64,000 nt of DNA from Candidatus Haiyanarchaeum thermophilum (GTDB lineage: Archaea; Nanobdellota; Nanobdellia; JAPDLS01; Haiyanarchaeaceae). The first letter of the stretch is position 1; every line of letters starts with the position of its first letter. Under the pieces are notes generated by a model, which did no database searches, was not told the DNA's origin, and saw nothing but the letters and a program-made list of their open reading frames with translations. The stretch lies in the NCBI GenBank assembly GCA_025920425.1, contig JAPDLS010000002.1, forward strand, positions 1 to 64,000, given 5' to 3'. The position numbers and the translations under genes are program-made. Below are positions 46,865 to 56,086 of this stretch, in pieces.

Positions 46865-47469
46865 CTCCTAGTTTTTAGGAATGGATCGTAAACTCTCAGA
46901 ATAGCCTCATAGAGTGCAGGAATCTCAGCACTTTTATTCCAACAAACACTCTGATCGATTTCCACATCTTTAAAGTCTCCATATTTCATATAATAAAGTG
47001 TTGAAAATCCATATGGAATTGGGAATTCCATGTTGGAAGGATTCATATAATAATGCTGCAAGTCCATGTAAGAGCAGGGAAGTCTGTCCACAGTTTCATT
47101 TGGCCTATTCGTCTGAATATTACTTATATCTATACTATCTATCCTCCCATCATCGTTATAATCACATACCTTATCATAGCCCTTAGATCCAAGAAGGATA
47201 ATGCCTCCTACATTGTAAGCATCGAATAGGCACTTACAGTACAATGAGAGCTTCACCCCATAAAAGCTTAGAGCCTTATATCGGATATAATCATTTCCCA
47301 CTGAAGCTAGGAGGAAATAATCTAATTGTTGAAGTTTCTCGTGGCTGGAAACCTTTACCAATATATTTTCAGTTTGTAAGGAGGCGAATAAGTTATAGGC
47401 AAACATAGCCAGTACTCCAATGATCGCGATTAGTGCAAGCTCAAACACAGTTAATATACCTCTGCTCAT
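46828..47469 (-). CDS. pilin-like protein with EF-hand/dockerin-like loop
   Basis: The 213-residue protein starts SRGILTVFELALIAIIGVLAMF, a prepilin-like signal matching the KGILKVVE of the 1129 gene. A calcium-loop DYNDDGRIDSID near residues 103-115 is a single dockerin-half. Two CxxC-like Cys are in the middle (YCKC), and single Cys occur at the end. It overlaps both neighbours, implying tight stoichiometry with the dockerin-repeat protein. Confidence 0.65.
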   Translation of the reverse strand: MSRGILTVFELALIAIIGVLAMFAYNLFASLQTENILVKVSSHEKLQQLDYFLLASVGNDYIRYKALSFYGVKLSLYCKCLFDAYNVGGIILLGSKGYDKVCDYNDDGRIDSIDISNIQTNRPNETVDRLPCSYMDLQHYYMNPSNMEFPIPYGFSTLYYMKYGDFKDVEIDQSVCWNKSAEIPALYEAILRVYDPFLKTRSCGVGILGGKRT

Positions 47470-48302
47470 GTGAAGATCTGGAACAACTTTCCATAGGATT
47501 CTGGGCTGAAGTAATAAAACGTCACTTCCAGCACCCCAGCATGATCCGCTATTTCTTTTCTCTCTTCGAAGTACTTGATCCTTACAGGGATTTTAAGCGT
47601 ATACTTGCTTCCCTCCTCCAGAATTAACTCTACTAGATTCTCGTCCAATGTAGAGTATTTCTCAGCTTCTAGGATCTTAAGAGTAGGAGAGATCGAAACG
47701 GTTAACATTCCCAATGAAAAGGTACCAAGAAGTGCACTGGCTGCTACACTAGCAGCAGTACAACTTATATCCAGGATCCAACCCATTGAGTGAAGCCAGT
47801 TAACGAACTCTTCACCCCTCTTAGCAGCTTCTGTATTATTTAATCTTTCCATAGTGCTTAGAGTCATCCTTTCCCTTAACCTATAAGGATCTTCTAGATC
47901 TACTAATTTCGTCTCAAAGAAGTATACAATCTTCACGTTTTTTCCAGTGGGTAATCTTAATGCAGGTAACTCACTAGTGGAGGAATGATAGTAAGCTTCT
48001 ATACAATCAATATATCTATCCTCCACGAACTTCCTCACATCAATTACTCCAGGATGTACTTGTCTTTGGATTATTGGTCGGTGGTTTTCATTATCATAAT
48101 AATAACTAATGCTTTCGTATGCAAAGCAATCTGCTGAAGTTACGAGCCTAGTAGCAACGGCATTTGCGAAGCTTTTGGCATCTGCCCAAGCAGTGAGGAT
48201 CCTTACATCTTCGAACTTGAGACCAATTCCTATCACCAACAGTGAGAAAACTAGTGTTACGATTACTAGATTTACGAAAGCTGTAGCTTCTATCTCTGGC
48301 AT
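47466..48302 (-). CDS. membrane-anchored surface protein, pilin-like N-terminus (278 aa)
   Basis: MPEIEATAFVNLVIVTLVFSLLVIGIGLK gives an N-terminal anchor with a short polar start, as in pseudopilins. The exported part has few Cys and a possible second hydrophobic stretch around residues 190-215 (AASVAASALLGTFSLGML). No known domain is recognised. Overlaps of 4 nt and 13 nt with its neighbours put it in the operon. Confidence 0.6.
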   Translation of the reverse strand: MPEIEATAFVNLVIVTLVFSLLVIGIGLKFEDVRILTAWADAKSFANAVATRLVTSADCFAYESISYYYDNENHRPIIQRQVHPGVIDVRKFVEDRYIDCIEAYYHSSTSELPALRLPTGKNVKIVYFFETKLVDLEDPYRLRERMTLSTMERLNNTEAAKRGEEFVNWLHSMGWILDISCTAASVAASALLGTFSLGMLTVSISPTLKILEAEKYSTLDENLVELILEEGSKYTLKIPVRIKYFEERKEIADHAGVLEVTFYYFSPESYGKLFQIFT

Positions 48303-50314
48303 TTAGGATCCCCAACCATTATTTTAATTCCTTCCCAGTCTACATAGGAGCATGGACTCGGCCCGCTCCTTATGCTTACCACTACCTTTCGACCCATCTT
48401 CTCCACTTGAAGAGAGTAATAATCAAATCTAGACTGATAATATGCTCTTTTCTCGATAGCTAGATTATAATTAAAGGCGGAGTGTAATCCGCTCAGGATA
48501 GCATTAGCTAATCTATCGAACCCTCCTGCCAATCCATTTTGAATAGCATTTATCACATCACTGAGCACAGGGATGTTAAAGTTACTACCAGTAATTCCAG
48601 CTACTGCTCCGATCATCTCCGCCATTGGAAATTCAAACTTTACTTGGGATTCCAATTTGAAGGGCCACATGTCCCAATACTCATCCCCCCTCCTTTCTGA
48701 GGGGCCAGAGTAATTGGTTTGAATGAAGAAATTTCCAAGCTCGAAATCACAATTTGTAGAAGATCCGAGATACTTCAAATCAATACAACTAGTTAAAAAC
48801 TCTCCAACTCTTCTACCATCCTCTGTCCTAACGATCCTAGCCTCACAAAGCATAGAGCCATTACCTATTAATCCTCTACTAGGAGGAAGATAAATCGTAA
48901 GATCTCTCGTAGCCCCATCTATACAACTTCTTAGCATAGCCTCTACAATACTTTCTGTGGCATTTGGATAGAACTTTTCATTTTCGGAGCAAAGCGTATC
49001 ATACAATGCTTTATTCTTATTGAACTGCATCGTCCCAGTATAACTTTCTATTAAGAATTCGCCATATCCATTCTTATATTCTCCCCAAGTAACGTCTTCA
49101 TTAGTCATGAATTTGTAAATAATACAGAAATCACTACCATCTAGGGAGATTAGCCTATCTGAAGTGTAATTTAACCCCCACGTGGTAGATTGTACGTAAA
49201 GAGCTCCTACTTTTCCCAAATATCTACTGTAAAACTGTTTAGAGAGTAAGCTATCCCATCTAATTACCATCCCAAATATCCCTACTACGAAGAGATCGGT
49301 GAACCAATTCCCAAATCTGCATGAGGAATATCGAAGCATCGCTCTCTTCCAGGAAGCCCTCCTCGCAGAGTCTTTCAACAGTCTTAACTTCCCTCTAAAT
49401 CCACTGTAATAAGCGAAGATATCATCCTCCAAGGCTGAAATGATGCGCTCCTTCATATAGGAGGGATTGAAATAATAGCCAGGAATTCGGATCCCAGCCA
49501 TACTCTTATATCTCATTGAAAGAAAATCGTCTAGTACTTCATAGCATTGAGAGGGTTTTCCACTCTTCATAGAATTAATTGCAAAATCCAACACTCTCGA
49601 GGCCTCACCTTCAGTTAATCCTATCTCATTTATTAAAATTTGCTTGATCTCTCCTGAAGTAAACCCATATGCTTTGTAAAGCGCATACTCCATGCTATAC
49701 TTCTTCCCAATGTAAGGGATCTTTGACATGAATGAATAGTACTTCATCCTTATCCTATGCCACAACTTCTGTAATTTCTCTAATAGCCAAGTTTTGATCC
49801 TGTGGAACAAGCTTTTTACAGCCCTTGCAGCCCTTGTGATAGCACCCCCAACTCTAGCTAATGTAGTTGATCTACTAGCAGCACCTTTAAGTAGATTAAC
49901 GACTTTATCACTGACACTTCCTCCCACTTTCTTAATCACGTTCCAGACAGTCTGAAAAGAAGGATGGATGGAGATGAAAATACAAGCAGTCATTGGCAAA
50001 GTTGTGATTTCTACAGAAGTGGTATGGGAAGTAGCTATACCAATTTCATCTATTGCCAATCCATCTACACATGCATATTTTCCTAAGGTTTGATTCCATC
50101 TACATAAATTCGTTCCGGAGAAGTTTACCACCACCTTCTCTGGCAGAGCATACATGCTTGATAAAATGGCCTCCATTTCGTTGGCGAATAATACAAGAGG
50201 CAACCCCTTCTCCAAATAGAATGCTCCTACGAACTCAGTAAAGTATAGGGAAAGAATGAAGAAGATAGCACAGACGATGAGTACCGCAATTGCGGCTGGA
50301 ATCTCCTCAGCCAT
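48290..50314 (-). CDS. large membrane-anchored surface protein (674 aa)
   Basis: An N-terminal helix (IPAAIAVLIVCAIFFILSLY) anchors the protein. Residues ~130-330 are basic and helical (many Arg/Lys), unusual for an exported domain, with a hydrophobic segment near 340 (NWFTDLFVVGIFGMVI). The C-terminal half is mixed, with scattered Cys. No family is recognised. A TATA-like AAATAATTTAAAAG (about 50336-50349) lies upstream in a 40-nt gap, suggesting an internal promoter. Confidence 0.6.
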   Translation of the reverse strand: MAEEIPAAIAVLIVCAIFFILSLYFTEFVGAFYLEKGLPLVLFANEMEAILSSMYALPEKVVVNFSGTNLCRWNQTLGKYACVDGLAIDEIGIATSHTTSVEITTLPMTACIFISIHPSFQTVWNVIKKVGGSVSDKVVNLLKGAASRSTTLARVGGAITRAARAVKSLFHRIKTWLLEKLQKLWHRIRMKYYSFMSKIPYIGKKYSMEYALYKAYGFTSGEIKQILINEIGLTEGEASRVLDFAINSMKSGKPSQCYEVLDDFLSMRYKSMAGIRIPGYYFNPSYMKERIISALEDDIFAYYSGFRGKLRLLKDSARRASWKRAMLRYSSCRFGNWFTDLFVVGIFGMVIRWDSLLSKQFYSRYLGKVGALYVQSTTWGLNYTSDRLISLDGSDFCIIYKFMTNEDVTWGEYKNGYGEFLIESYTGTMQFNKNKALYDTLCSENEKFYPNATESIVEAMLRSCIDGATRDLTIYLPPSRGLIGNGSMLCEARIVRTEDGRRVGEFLTSCIDLKYLGSSTNCDFELGNFFIQTNYSGPSERRGDEYWDMWPFKLESQVKFEFPMAEMIGAVAGITGSNFNIPVLSDVINAIQNGLAGGFDRLANAILSGLHSAFNYNLAIEKRAYYQSRFDYYSLQVEKMGRKVVVSIRSGPSPCSYVDWEGIKIMVGDPKCQR

Positions 50315-50354
50315 TCTTTAAGTTAAGTTGTCCCTAACTTTTAAATTATTTGGT

Positions 50355-51008
50355 TTAGTGACTTATGTAAAGTATGGGTACTACGTATTTCCCAAAGTTT
50401 TCTAGCTCCAAGTAATGAATGGGCAAACCTTTGGTGGTGGCGAGAGCACTCAGACCATATCCATTCTTGTCTCCAATATAAATATCAAAGCATCCTATAG
50501 GTTTACAGAGGACAGATTTTATTTCCAAAATTTTGCTACTAATTGAGACGCAGTTCTGGGAAAGTTTAATCTTAACAGCTTGAGTGGAATTCTCATCCAA
50601 ATAGTTTTCTCCATCATGGTATAAGGAAAGCAGAGCAGCAGAGCTAGAGAACTCAACTAAGCATATCCCAAATATATCCTTAAAACCTAAAAATTCTTGC
50701 ATATTGACTTCAGAGAATTTTTGTTTATGTGAAATGAAGCTTGAATATAAGGAGTTATTGCAGTTGTCATCCTTATAGATTTGTACGATTGCATAGTTTG
50801 CTGGAAGGAAAAAATTACTCATCCCCTTTGTGCTTCCTGCAGATCTACAAACTATGTTGAGATGGTAGCTTAGATCATTGAAGATGGCAACTATTTGCTT
50901 TTGAAAGATGCTGAAATAAATTACCACAGCGATCACTACTACTACCAAGATTACAAGTCCTAGGATAAGGAGATTATATAACCATTTAAGTGTCTCTTTC
51001 TCAGCCAT
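50355..51008 (-). CDS. membrane-anchored surface protein (217 aa)
   Basis: After a charged start (MAEKETLKWLYN) one strong hydrophobic helix (LLILGLVILVVVVIAVVIYFSI) anchors the protein. The exported domain of ~180 residues contains several Cys (CRSAG, NCNNS, IC, NCVS, LCKPIGC) that could form disulfides. The family is unknown. It lies 1 nt from the preceding gene's stop. Confidence 0.6.
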   Translation of the reverse strand: MAEKETLKWLYNLLILGLVILVVVVIAVVIYFSIFQKQIVAIFNDLSYHLNIVCRSAGSTKGMSNFFLPANYAIVQIYKDDNCNNSLYSSFISHKQKFSEVNMQEFLGFKDIFGICLVEFSSSAALLSLYHDGENYLDENSTQAVKIKLSQNCVSISSKILEIKSVLCKPIGCFDIYIGDKNGYGLSALATTKGLPIHYLELENFGKYVVPILYISH

Positions 51009-51009
51009 A

Positions 51010-51873
51010 TTACGCCGGGACGATAACCCTTGTCAATATGAATGCCATATTTTGGTCTATATCAGCAAATTTTTCCAGTCTCTGGGCAAATATCTTAAAA
51101 GATGTACTTTCATTGGTATGGACCCAAAGGATAGCATTTCTGGAACAGTTGGTTAGAAAACATTCTTCATCGTCTAGGGCGAAGTAATTTTGAAGTTCCA
51201 TATCTTCTTCAGTATGCACAGGAAGCTTCACGCATTTCATCCTTATTATATAATCTGCAGCTGAATAGCTTTTAAGTGATCCATCTATTATCTTTTGAGT
51301 ACCATTAAAGAAATCCTCGCACAAAATAGCAAGGAAGCTTTGAACTTCACCCCTATCTCCAAAATTTCCGTAGGCTATGTAAGAGTAAAACCGTGGGGTA
51401 AACTCAGTTTCGATCCAACTAGGAATTGCTGAACTCCAGTTTACATAGCAGAAGGGAGGAAACCAAATTACCCCTAATATAGGAAGCCATCTAACCCTTG
51501 GCTCACAAATCTCTTTAAATTTGACCATGCATAGGCAGAAAGATTCGTTACATGAGAATGGAGGTTCAGTGGTGAGGAATTTTCCCTTTATGAAGAGTTC
51601 TTCTAAATGAGGCATACATCTTTCAGAATCTCCAAAGATCTGAATGAGGAAATAATCCTGGGGAAAACTCATCACTTCTCCAAATACTACATGATTTGCT
51701 CTATTTACTTCCCTCATAGCCAACTCCAGCTTATCTATTTGCCCAATATATACATCTAAGGAGAAACCTGCTAGGTAGGGCAAGATGAAAGTGCCTATCA
51801 CATAGAAGATTGCGAAGAGCACAACTACTACCACTGCTATGATCTTCATGAGCTGTGTGGACGTAATTCCCAT
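51010..51873 (-). CDS. membrane-anchored surface protein (287 aa)
   Basis: The N-terminal anchor is LMKIIAVVVVVLFAIFYVIGTFILPYL. The exported part has about ten Cys, several in pairs or close spacing (FCLCMVKFKEIC, LCEDF, CFLTNC). It resembles the 50355 protein in overall plan and probably arose from related parts. Its start directly abuts the stop of the 50-residue protein upstream. Confidence 0.6.
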   Translation of the reverse strand: MGITSTQLMKIIAVVVVVLFAIFYVIGTFILPYLAGFSLDVYIGQIDKLELAMREVNRANHVVFGEVMSFPQDYFLIQIFGDSERCMPHLEELFIKGKFLTTEPPFSCNESFCLCMVKFKEICEPRVRWLPILGVIWFPPFCYVNWSSAIPSWIETEFTPRFYSYIAYGNFGDRGEVQSFLAILCEDFFNGTQKIIDGSLKSYSAADYIIRMKCVKLPVHTEEDMELQNYFALDDEECFLTNCSRNAILWVHTNESTSFKIFAQRLEKFADIDQNMAFILTRVIVPA

Positions 51874-52026
51874 TTACAATCCCTTTATCCCGGTTAAGTT
51901 CCTGAGAATTTCAGCTATTCTATGGAAACCCCCAGTTGCAATTGCAACGAGGAACAGTATAAGGACCAGGGCAATTATAATAACTATGATGCTTCTTATC
52001 CCAAGTTTAATAGCCCCTTCTACCAT
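51874..52026 (-). CDS. 50-residue single-helix membrane protein
   Basis: This gene is too short for the ORF track: MVEGAIKLGIRSIIVIII, then a hydrophobic helix to about residue 32, then a polar tail ending KGL. It overlaps the next upstream ORF end by 7 nt and abuts the following start, so it fits the operon. It may be a small pilin or a pore-lining subunit; unproved. Confidence 0.65.
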   Translation of the reverse strand: MVEGAIKLGIRSIIVIIIALVLILFLVAIATGGFHRIAEILRNLTGIKGL

Positions 52027-52235
52027 GGCCAAAACTTGGTTACATTAATTCCAATACTTGCTAGGAAATCAGTTATGCTTTTTCCAGGATTAATTACTCC
52101 AGTCATCGTTAGAATAATGAGGATGAGTAGCAAGAGAACTGCAATTATTAGGATGATTATGGTTTCAGTTCCCAACTGAATAGCTGCTTTCATAGGAAGT
52201 TTGGGGAATTTATTCATTAAATATGTTTCTAGCAT
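52020..52235 (-). CDS. small membrane protein (up to 71 aa)
   Basis: The ORF reads MLETYLMNKFPKLPMKAAIQLG then a hydrophobic helix (TIIILIIAVLLLLILIILTM) and GVINPGKSITDFLASIGINVT. Starts at Met1, Met7 or Met15 are all possible. The layout resembles the 50-residue protein downstream. Overlaps with both neighbours (ATGCTAG-type with the upstream gene) support translation coupling. Confidence 0.65.
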   Translation of the reverse strand: MLETYLMNKFPKLPMKAAIQLGTETIIILIIAVLLLLILIILTMTGVINPGKSITDFLASIGINVTKFWPW

Positions 52236-52609
52236 TTACATGTGGTGCTATTGAGGGAGTAACGATTTCCATCAGAGCCCAAGATTTCACAAGTTACTTT
52301 TACTACATCCCCATTTTCAGTATAACAATGATCTTCAGCCACTCCATTAAATGGTCTAGAATCATAAGCAGCAGTGCAAAAAAGGGGACAGGAATTACTG
52401 ATTGGATGATAACTTCCATTGGCTTGGATGCAGTAAGTTTCACACATCTGCACAAAGGCATCTAACTCTTCAGACTTTCCTGGAGTAATTAACTTGAAGA
52501 TTTGGGCCAGTGGATTGATTTTAAATACAAAAACTAGAATAAGAAGAAGGATGATCAGCGCTAATATTACCAGGGCTATGGAAGCCAGTGGCAATTCTTG
52601 GGCAAGCAT
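52229..52609 (-). CDS. cysteine-rich pilin-like protein (126 aa)
   Basis: MLAQELPLASIALVILALIILLLILVF is a prepilin-like anchor related to that of the next gene upstream. The exported ~90 residues hold eight Cys (CETYC, CPLFC, C, C and a terminal CKC), enough for a compact disulfide-rich head. It is 9 nt after the 52619-53113 gene stop, and the two look like paralogous pilins. Confidence 0.7.
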   Translation of the reverse strand: MLAQELPLASIALVILALIILLLILVFVFKINPLAQIFKLITPGKSEELDAFVQMCETYCIQANGSYHPISNSCPLFCTAAYDSRPFNGVAEDHCYTENGDVVKVTCEILGSDGNRYSLNSTTCKC

Positions 52610-52618
52610 TTACTATTT

Positions 52619-53113
52619 TTATGCACAATTACAGTTTAGTTCACTTGGATTTTCGCAGCATACTTCCCAGTTAGTAGGATTGCATACTTTGCCAGTTCCC
52701 CTTAGTCTAAAGCTGCATTTCAGCTTTACCTTTTCCGGAGCATTTGTACTACTAAACGTACCACCAAAGTCCCCAGCGATAGGTGCTACACAATTACCAG
52801 CCTGTTCTCCTTGCTCGAAACACCTATCTTTAGTTACGCAAGTTGATGGGTCATACACTTGAAGTTCCTTAGTGCACCAGTCAGAGTACTTTAGGTTGGC
52901 CAAAGTTCCAGGCTCATACCTGTCATCTAGAGCTTTACAATACTGGTCCGTGCACAGACTTGTAAACTGTTCTATTGATGTAGGTGCAGGTGAGAGGATA
53001 GAAGTTATTAAGCTTCTAAATCCCGGCACGAATACTGCAGCTAGAATTACTAGCACCAAGAGGGCAAGGATTGCCAATACGATGGTATTAATCGGAAGGC
53101 CTTGAGCCTTCAT
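52619..53113 (-). CDS. cysteine-rich pilin-like protein (164 aa)
   Basis: MKAQGLPINTIVLAILALLVLVILAAVF is very close to pilin-like N-termini common in DPANN archaea (QGLPINT...). The exported domain has about twelve Cys (CTDQYC, CTKE, CVTKDRC, CVAP, CSF, CCENP, CNCA). GGTGATG lies just before the ATG, and a TATA-like AATGTTTTTAATGG is further upstream (~53145-53157), suggesting an internal promoter that could make it a major subunit. Confidence 0.72.
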   Translation of the reverse strand: MKAQGLPINTIVLAILALLVLVILAAVFVPGFRSLITSILSPAPTSIEQFTSLCTDQYCKALDDRYEPGTLANLKYSDWCTKELQVYDPSTCVTKDRCFEQGEQAGNCVAPIAGDFGGTFSSTNAPEKVKLKCSFRLRGTGKVCNPTNWEVCCENPSELNCNCA

Positions 53114-53144
53114 AGCATCACCACATTTTTTGCTAGGTTCTCAA

Positions 53145-53157
53145 CCATTAAAAACAT
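53145..53157 (-). promoter_or_regulatory. possible internal promoter in the pilus-like operon
   Basis: The minus strand reads AATGTTTTTAATGG in the 52-nt gap before the 164-residue pilin-like gene. With GGTGATG before the ATG, transcription from here would give a short leader. Confidence 0.35.
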
Positions 53158-53165
53158 TTCGTTTT

Positions 53166-53318
53166 TCATGGGAGTCTGGCTAAATTCCTAAGGGAGGACA
53201 GAATTCCTGAGAAGAATTCTATGATGAGCTCCCTAACCTTGGGATGGAAGATGAAGAGGGCCAGGATTCCAATTAAGATGAGCAATACAATTAATTTGAA
53301 TATCCCACCTTTTTTCAT
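53166..53318 (-). CDS. 50-residue single-helix membrane protein
   Basis: This gene is not in the ORF track: MKKGGIFKLIVLLILIGILALFIF, then a polar amphipathic tail (HPKVRELIIEFFSGIL) ending in RLP. It overlaps the preceding gene by 4 nt. It is one of four short single-helix proteins in the operon. Confidence 0.65.
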   Translation of the reverse strand: MKKGGIFKLIVLLILIGILALFIFHPKVRELIIEFFSGILSSLRNLARLP

Positions 53319-53515
53319 TTGATAGGAATTACGGAACGAATAGAATCTACTACTTTATTGATCAAGTCCAAAATTGGTTTAGGCCCGAAGAATAGGAAGT
53401 AGAATAACAGGATAATGATAACTAAGATGATGGCAACTATTTCCTTGGTTACGAGTTCTACTCCCTTCCTATTTAAATGGCCATAAAAAGGAGATCGCCC
53501 CCCACATCTTGTCAA
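53315..53515 (-). CDS. small membrane protein, start uncertain (up to 66 aa)
   Basis: The frame contains VTKEIVAIILVIIILLFYFLFFG, then PKPILDLINKVVDSIRSVI. The only ATG (53515) lies 47 nt inside the upstream 52-residue gene, and no ATG, GTG or TTG lies closer to the helix. Either the long N-terminus is real, or a rare start is used, or translation is coupled by reinitiation near GGAAGGGAG. Confidence 0.55.
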   Translation of the reverse strand: MTRCGGRSPFYGHLNRKGVELVTKEIVAIILVIIILLFYFLFFGPKPILDLINKVVDSIRSVIPIK

Positions 53516-53627
53516 TTAGCTCCCCTCCTATTCCCTTCATCTTAGCGATGATAAGTAATCCAATTACTAATAAGAGAACAGCCAAGATTATAGCCAGTAC
53601 ATGCCAAGAGACACCTTTCCTCATCAT
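53469..53627 (-). CDS. 52-residue single-helix membrane protein
   Basis: This gene is not in the ORF track. It reads MMRKGVSWHVLAIILAVLLLVIGLLII then AKMKGIGGELIDKMWGAI and ends FLWPFK. It overlaps the 472-residue gene by 4 nt (ATGA) and the following small gene by 47 nt. Confidence 0.65.
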   Translation of the reverse strand: MMRKGVSWHVLAIILAVLLLVIGLLIIAKMKGIGGELIDKMWGAISFLWPFK

Positions 53628-55042
53628 TTTTCCCTTTGTACTACACAAATTAAAACTTTATCATCACAGAGAGGGAGATCTGAAGGGTAGAAATTAGAAG
53701 TGAGGCAAGAGAGGCAATCAGCAGCACTCCATGGAGATCCCATCAAATACCAGCTTCCAAACAGCTTGAGTCTCGAAGTCCAAGTATAAACCTTAGGAAG
53801 GAAGAGAACGTTGAGACCACCAGTGAGTACAGAAGAAGCACAAGTCTTATAACATATTCCACAGGAATCCTTGAAAGTAGTTATGGCGCATTCAGGAGGC
53901 AAATATCTTACCGTAGGAGCCTTTCTAGATGTGGAGAAAGAATCTAGGTAGAAGATGAAAGCATCCACCTTTCCCGAGATATTTGTATCGTCCTCATAAT
54001 CCACCAAAGCTTTAGAAGTAAAATTGCCGATGGAGAAGATCAATGAACCATTTAACTCTTGGAACATAGAGATATTTACGTAACAACTCTCATTCACCAC
54101 CACATCGAAGATGAGACACTCATTGGGAATCATATAAAGTTTCTTGTCATCAGCTTGCTTGAAACAGTAAGTACAATGGCCCTCAGCATACACATCAGAT
54201 GGCCATATCAACGCACGTCTTTGGGAGGGATTAGAAGCATTTCTACATTCATGAATGCTTGCATCATAGTAAAAGCCAGGATCGCAATGAGCGAGGCCAG
54301 CATTATAGAGAAAGTCCATACATTCCTCTCTACTTTTCCTTTCCTTCACCAAACTAAATCCTTGGGAGCAAGGAGTATATCCTTCTAATTTAGAGCAATT
54401 CAATGGATTGCCTATCCACTGAGCGCACTTAGTAGGATCTTCTGGATAACAGTAAAAGCCAGGATTGCATGGATTAGCACAGATTCTACAATCCGCCTGC
54501 TTCCTTATAACTTTGCTAGAGAGATATTTTACTATCTCTTGCACGCTAACATTTTCCTTGATTTCAGAATGAATTACTGCACAAATTGCAGGATTGTCCT
54601 CGAACCAAAGCACATTCCATTGATTACTCCCAAATTTCTTCCAACATGAATAGATTTCACTTCCAATCCTATCTAGGAATTCTGAATAAGTGGCTACTTG
54701 ATAGTCTCGATAGGCACATCCTACGAGAGGTGTAGTGAAAGGAGGAAGCCTAGTAGGAATTCCAAACAAAGAGAATATTCCAGTGACTATTGAGCCAAAT
54801 CCCCTCTCAATTCCTAAGAGGATATCTGAGACGCAGAGAATTTCGATACCAGTGTATGGAATTTGGAGACAGGCAGTCTGATACCAATTTCTAATACTAG
54901 CACTACTGCTGCAAAAAGCATCATTACTGAAGCCTACGAAGAAGAGAGTGAGGAAGAACGCGAAGAGGAGGAAACTTATAATCACGATAATTATTAGTAA
55001 ATAATTTCCAATCTTCTCAGCAAATCTCGAACTTTCCTCCAT
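53624..55042 (-). CDS. cysteine-rich membrane-anchored surface protein (472 aa)
   Basis: A polar start (MEESSRFAEKIGN) and a hydrophobic helix (YLLIIIVIISFLLFAFFLTLFFVGF) anchor a large exported domain with around 30 Cys, many in CxxC or CxC-like patterns (CRICANPC, CTYC, CGICYKTC, CLSC). Disulfide stabilisation outside the cell is likely. No known domain is recognised. It follows the 335-residue gene with 1 nt spacing. Confidence 0.65.
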   Translation of the reverse strand: MEESSRFAEKIGNYLLIIIVIISFLLFAFFLTLFFVGFSNDAFCSSSASIRNWYQTACLQIPYTGIEILCVSDILLGIERGFGSIVTGIFSLFGIPTRLPPFTTPLVGCAYRDYQVATYSEFLDRIGSEIYSCWKKFGSNQWNVLWFEDNPAICAVIHSEIKENVSVQEIVKYLSSKVIRKQADCRICANPCNPGFYCYPEDPTKCAQWIGNPLNCSKLEGYTPCSQGFSLVKERKSREECMDFLYNAGLAHCDPGFYYDASIHECRNASNPSQRRALIWPSDVYAEGHCTYCFKQADDKKLYMIPNECLIFDVVVNESCYVNISMFQELNGSLIFSIGNFTSKALVDYEDDTNISGKVDAFIFYLDSFSTSRKAPTVRYLPPECAITTFKDSCGICYKTCASSVLTGGLNVLFLPKVYTWTSRLKLFGSWYLMGSPWSAADCLSCLTSNFYPSDLPLCDDKVLICVVQREK

Positions 55043-55043
55043 C

Positions 55044-56051
55044 TTATCTCACACACACGACAATTTTATCATTACAACATGCCATCGCTCTGGTAAGATA
55101 TCCGCAGCCAGTCCTATGATATTTACATATTTCATTCACCTGCTGAGGAGCATATTCACATGGCCAAGTAAAACTGCACCATTTGACTAACTGAATATCT
55201 ATAAGGCTCTTTTTTGGACATTTAAAGAGGAGATCTTTGATTGGTGAGGGCTCTGGATAAAACCACCCTCCAGTTAGTCCACATATTGGAGGAAGCTTTA
55301 AGAACCATTCATAAATTTCATTTTCTTTCATATAGGCATTCAAGGGAGGCAAATCTTGATAGTAGTGTCTGATCTCAGCCTCCATTCTAGTATCATTAGC
55401 TATACAGCAGAGGGCTTGATCTGTAAGGCATGGGAGCTTTATATCTGCTATCAATATATTCATCTCAGCGAATGATTTCCAATCTAGATAATAAATTTCG
55501 ATGAGCCCACTACTTGGAAAATATTCATTTACCACATCGTAAAACTCAGCCTTCCCATTAGAGCCTGGTTTTACGATTATGGTACTTAACTTACTAGAAT
55601 TTATCTCAGCTGAAAAGCTTCGGTTGATATACTGAATTATTTCAAGAATTCTGAAAGACGAATTCGAGCTACTATTATAGTAAAGAAAGAAACAGGGATG
55701 AAGATATGATCCCTCCTCATGAAGCCAATCTACTCTTCCACTCCCAAATGTAGAGAAACATTGCCTTACATGATAATATAATTGCTTACCAAACTCAGCT
55801 TCATCTTGAAACTTGAGCTCAGTACTCTTGGGATTGCAGCTATCCCTAATCCTCACTGAGAACATGAATCCCAAAATTCTAAGTGGAAAAACTTGTGAAG
55901 TAATTGTCTTCATGAAGATCGCCTGTCCACAACTTCCACTGAAGCCCAATGCATTACTTATAGTTCCAATCCATGGGAGGAGAAAGAAGACAAGCACAAT
56001 TAATGCTACTACGCATATTAAGGCTATTATTTCCCAAGCTAATGCCTTCAC
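55044..56051 (-). CDS. cysteine-rich membrane-anchored surface protein (335 aa)
   Basis: MKALAWEIIALICVVALIVLVFFLLPW forms the anchor. The exported domain has about 16 Cys, with clusters near the end (CSFTWPCEY, CKYHRTGC, CCNDKIVVC). Its Cys-terminal pattern (…CCND) is like the ends of the 472-residue and 160-residue proteins. A TATA-like TTTTTTATC (56073-56083) lies about 27 nt upstream. Confidence 0.65.
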   Translation of the reverse strand: MKALAWEIIALICVVALIVLVFFLLPWIGTISNALGFSGSCGQAIFMKTITSQVFPLRILGFMFSVRIRDSCNPKSTELKFQDEAEFGKQLYYHVRQCFSTFGSGRVDWLHEEGSYLHPCFFLYYNSSSNSSFRILEIIQYINRSFSAEINSSKLSTIIVKPGSNGKAEFYDVVNEYFPSSGLIEIYYLDWKSFAEMNILIADIKLPCLTDQALCCIANDTRMEAEIRHYYQDLPPLNAYMKENEIYEWFLKLPPICGLTGGWFYPEPSPIKDLLFKCPKKSLIDIQLVKWCSFTWPCEYAPQQVNEICKYHRTGCGYLTRAMACCNDKIVVCVR

Positions 56052-56086
56052 TCCCTTAAAAAGAAAACCTATTGATAAAAAATTTT

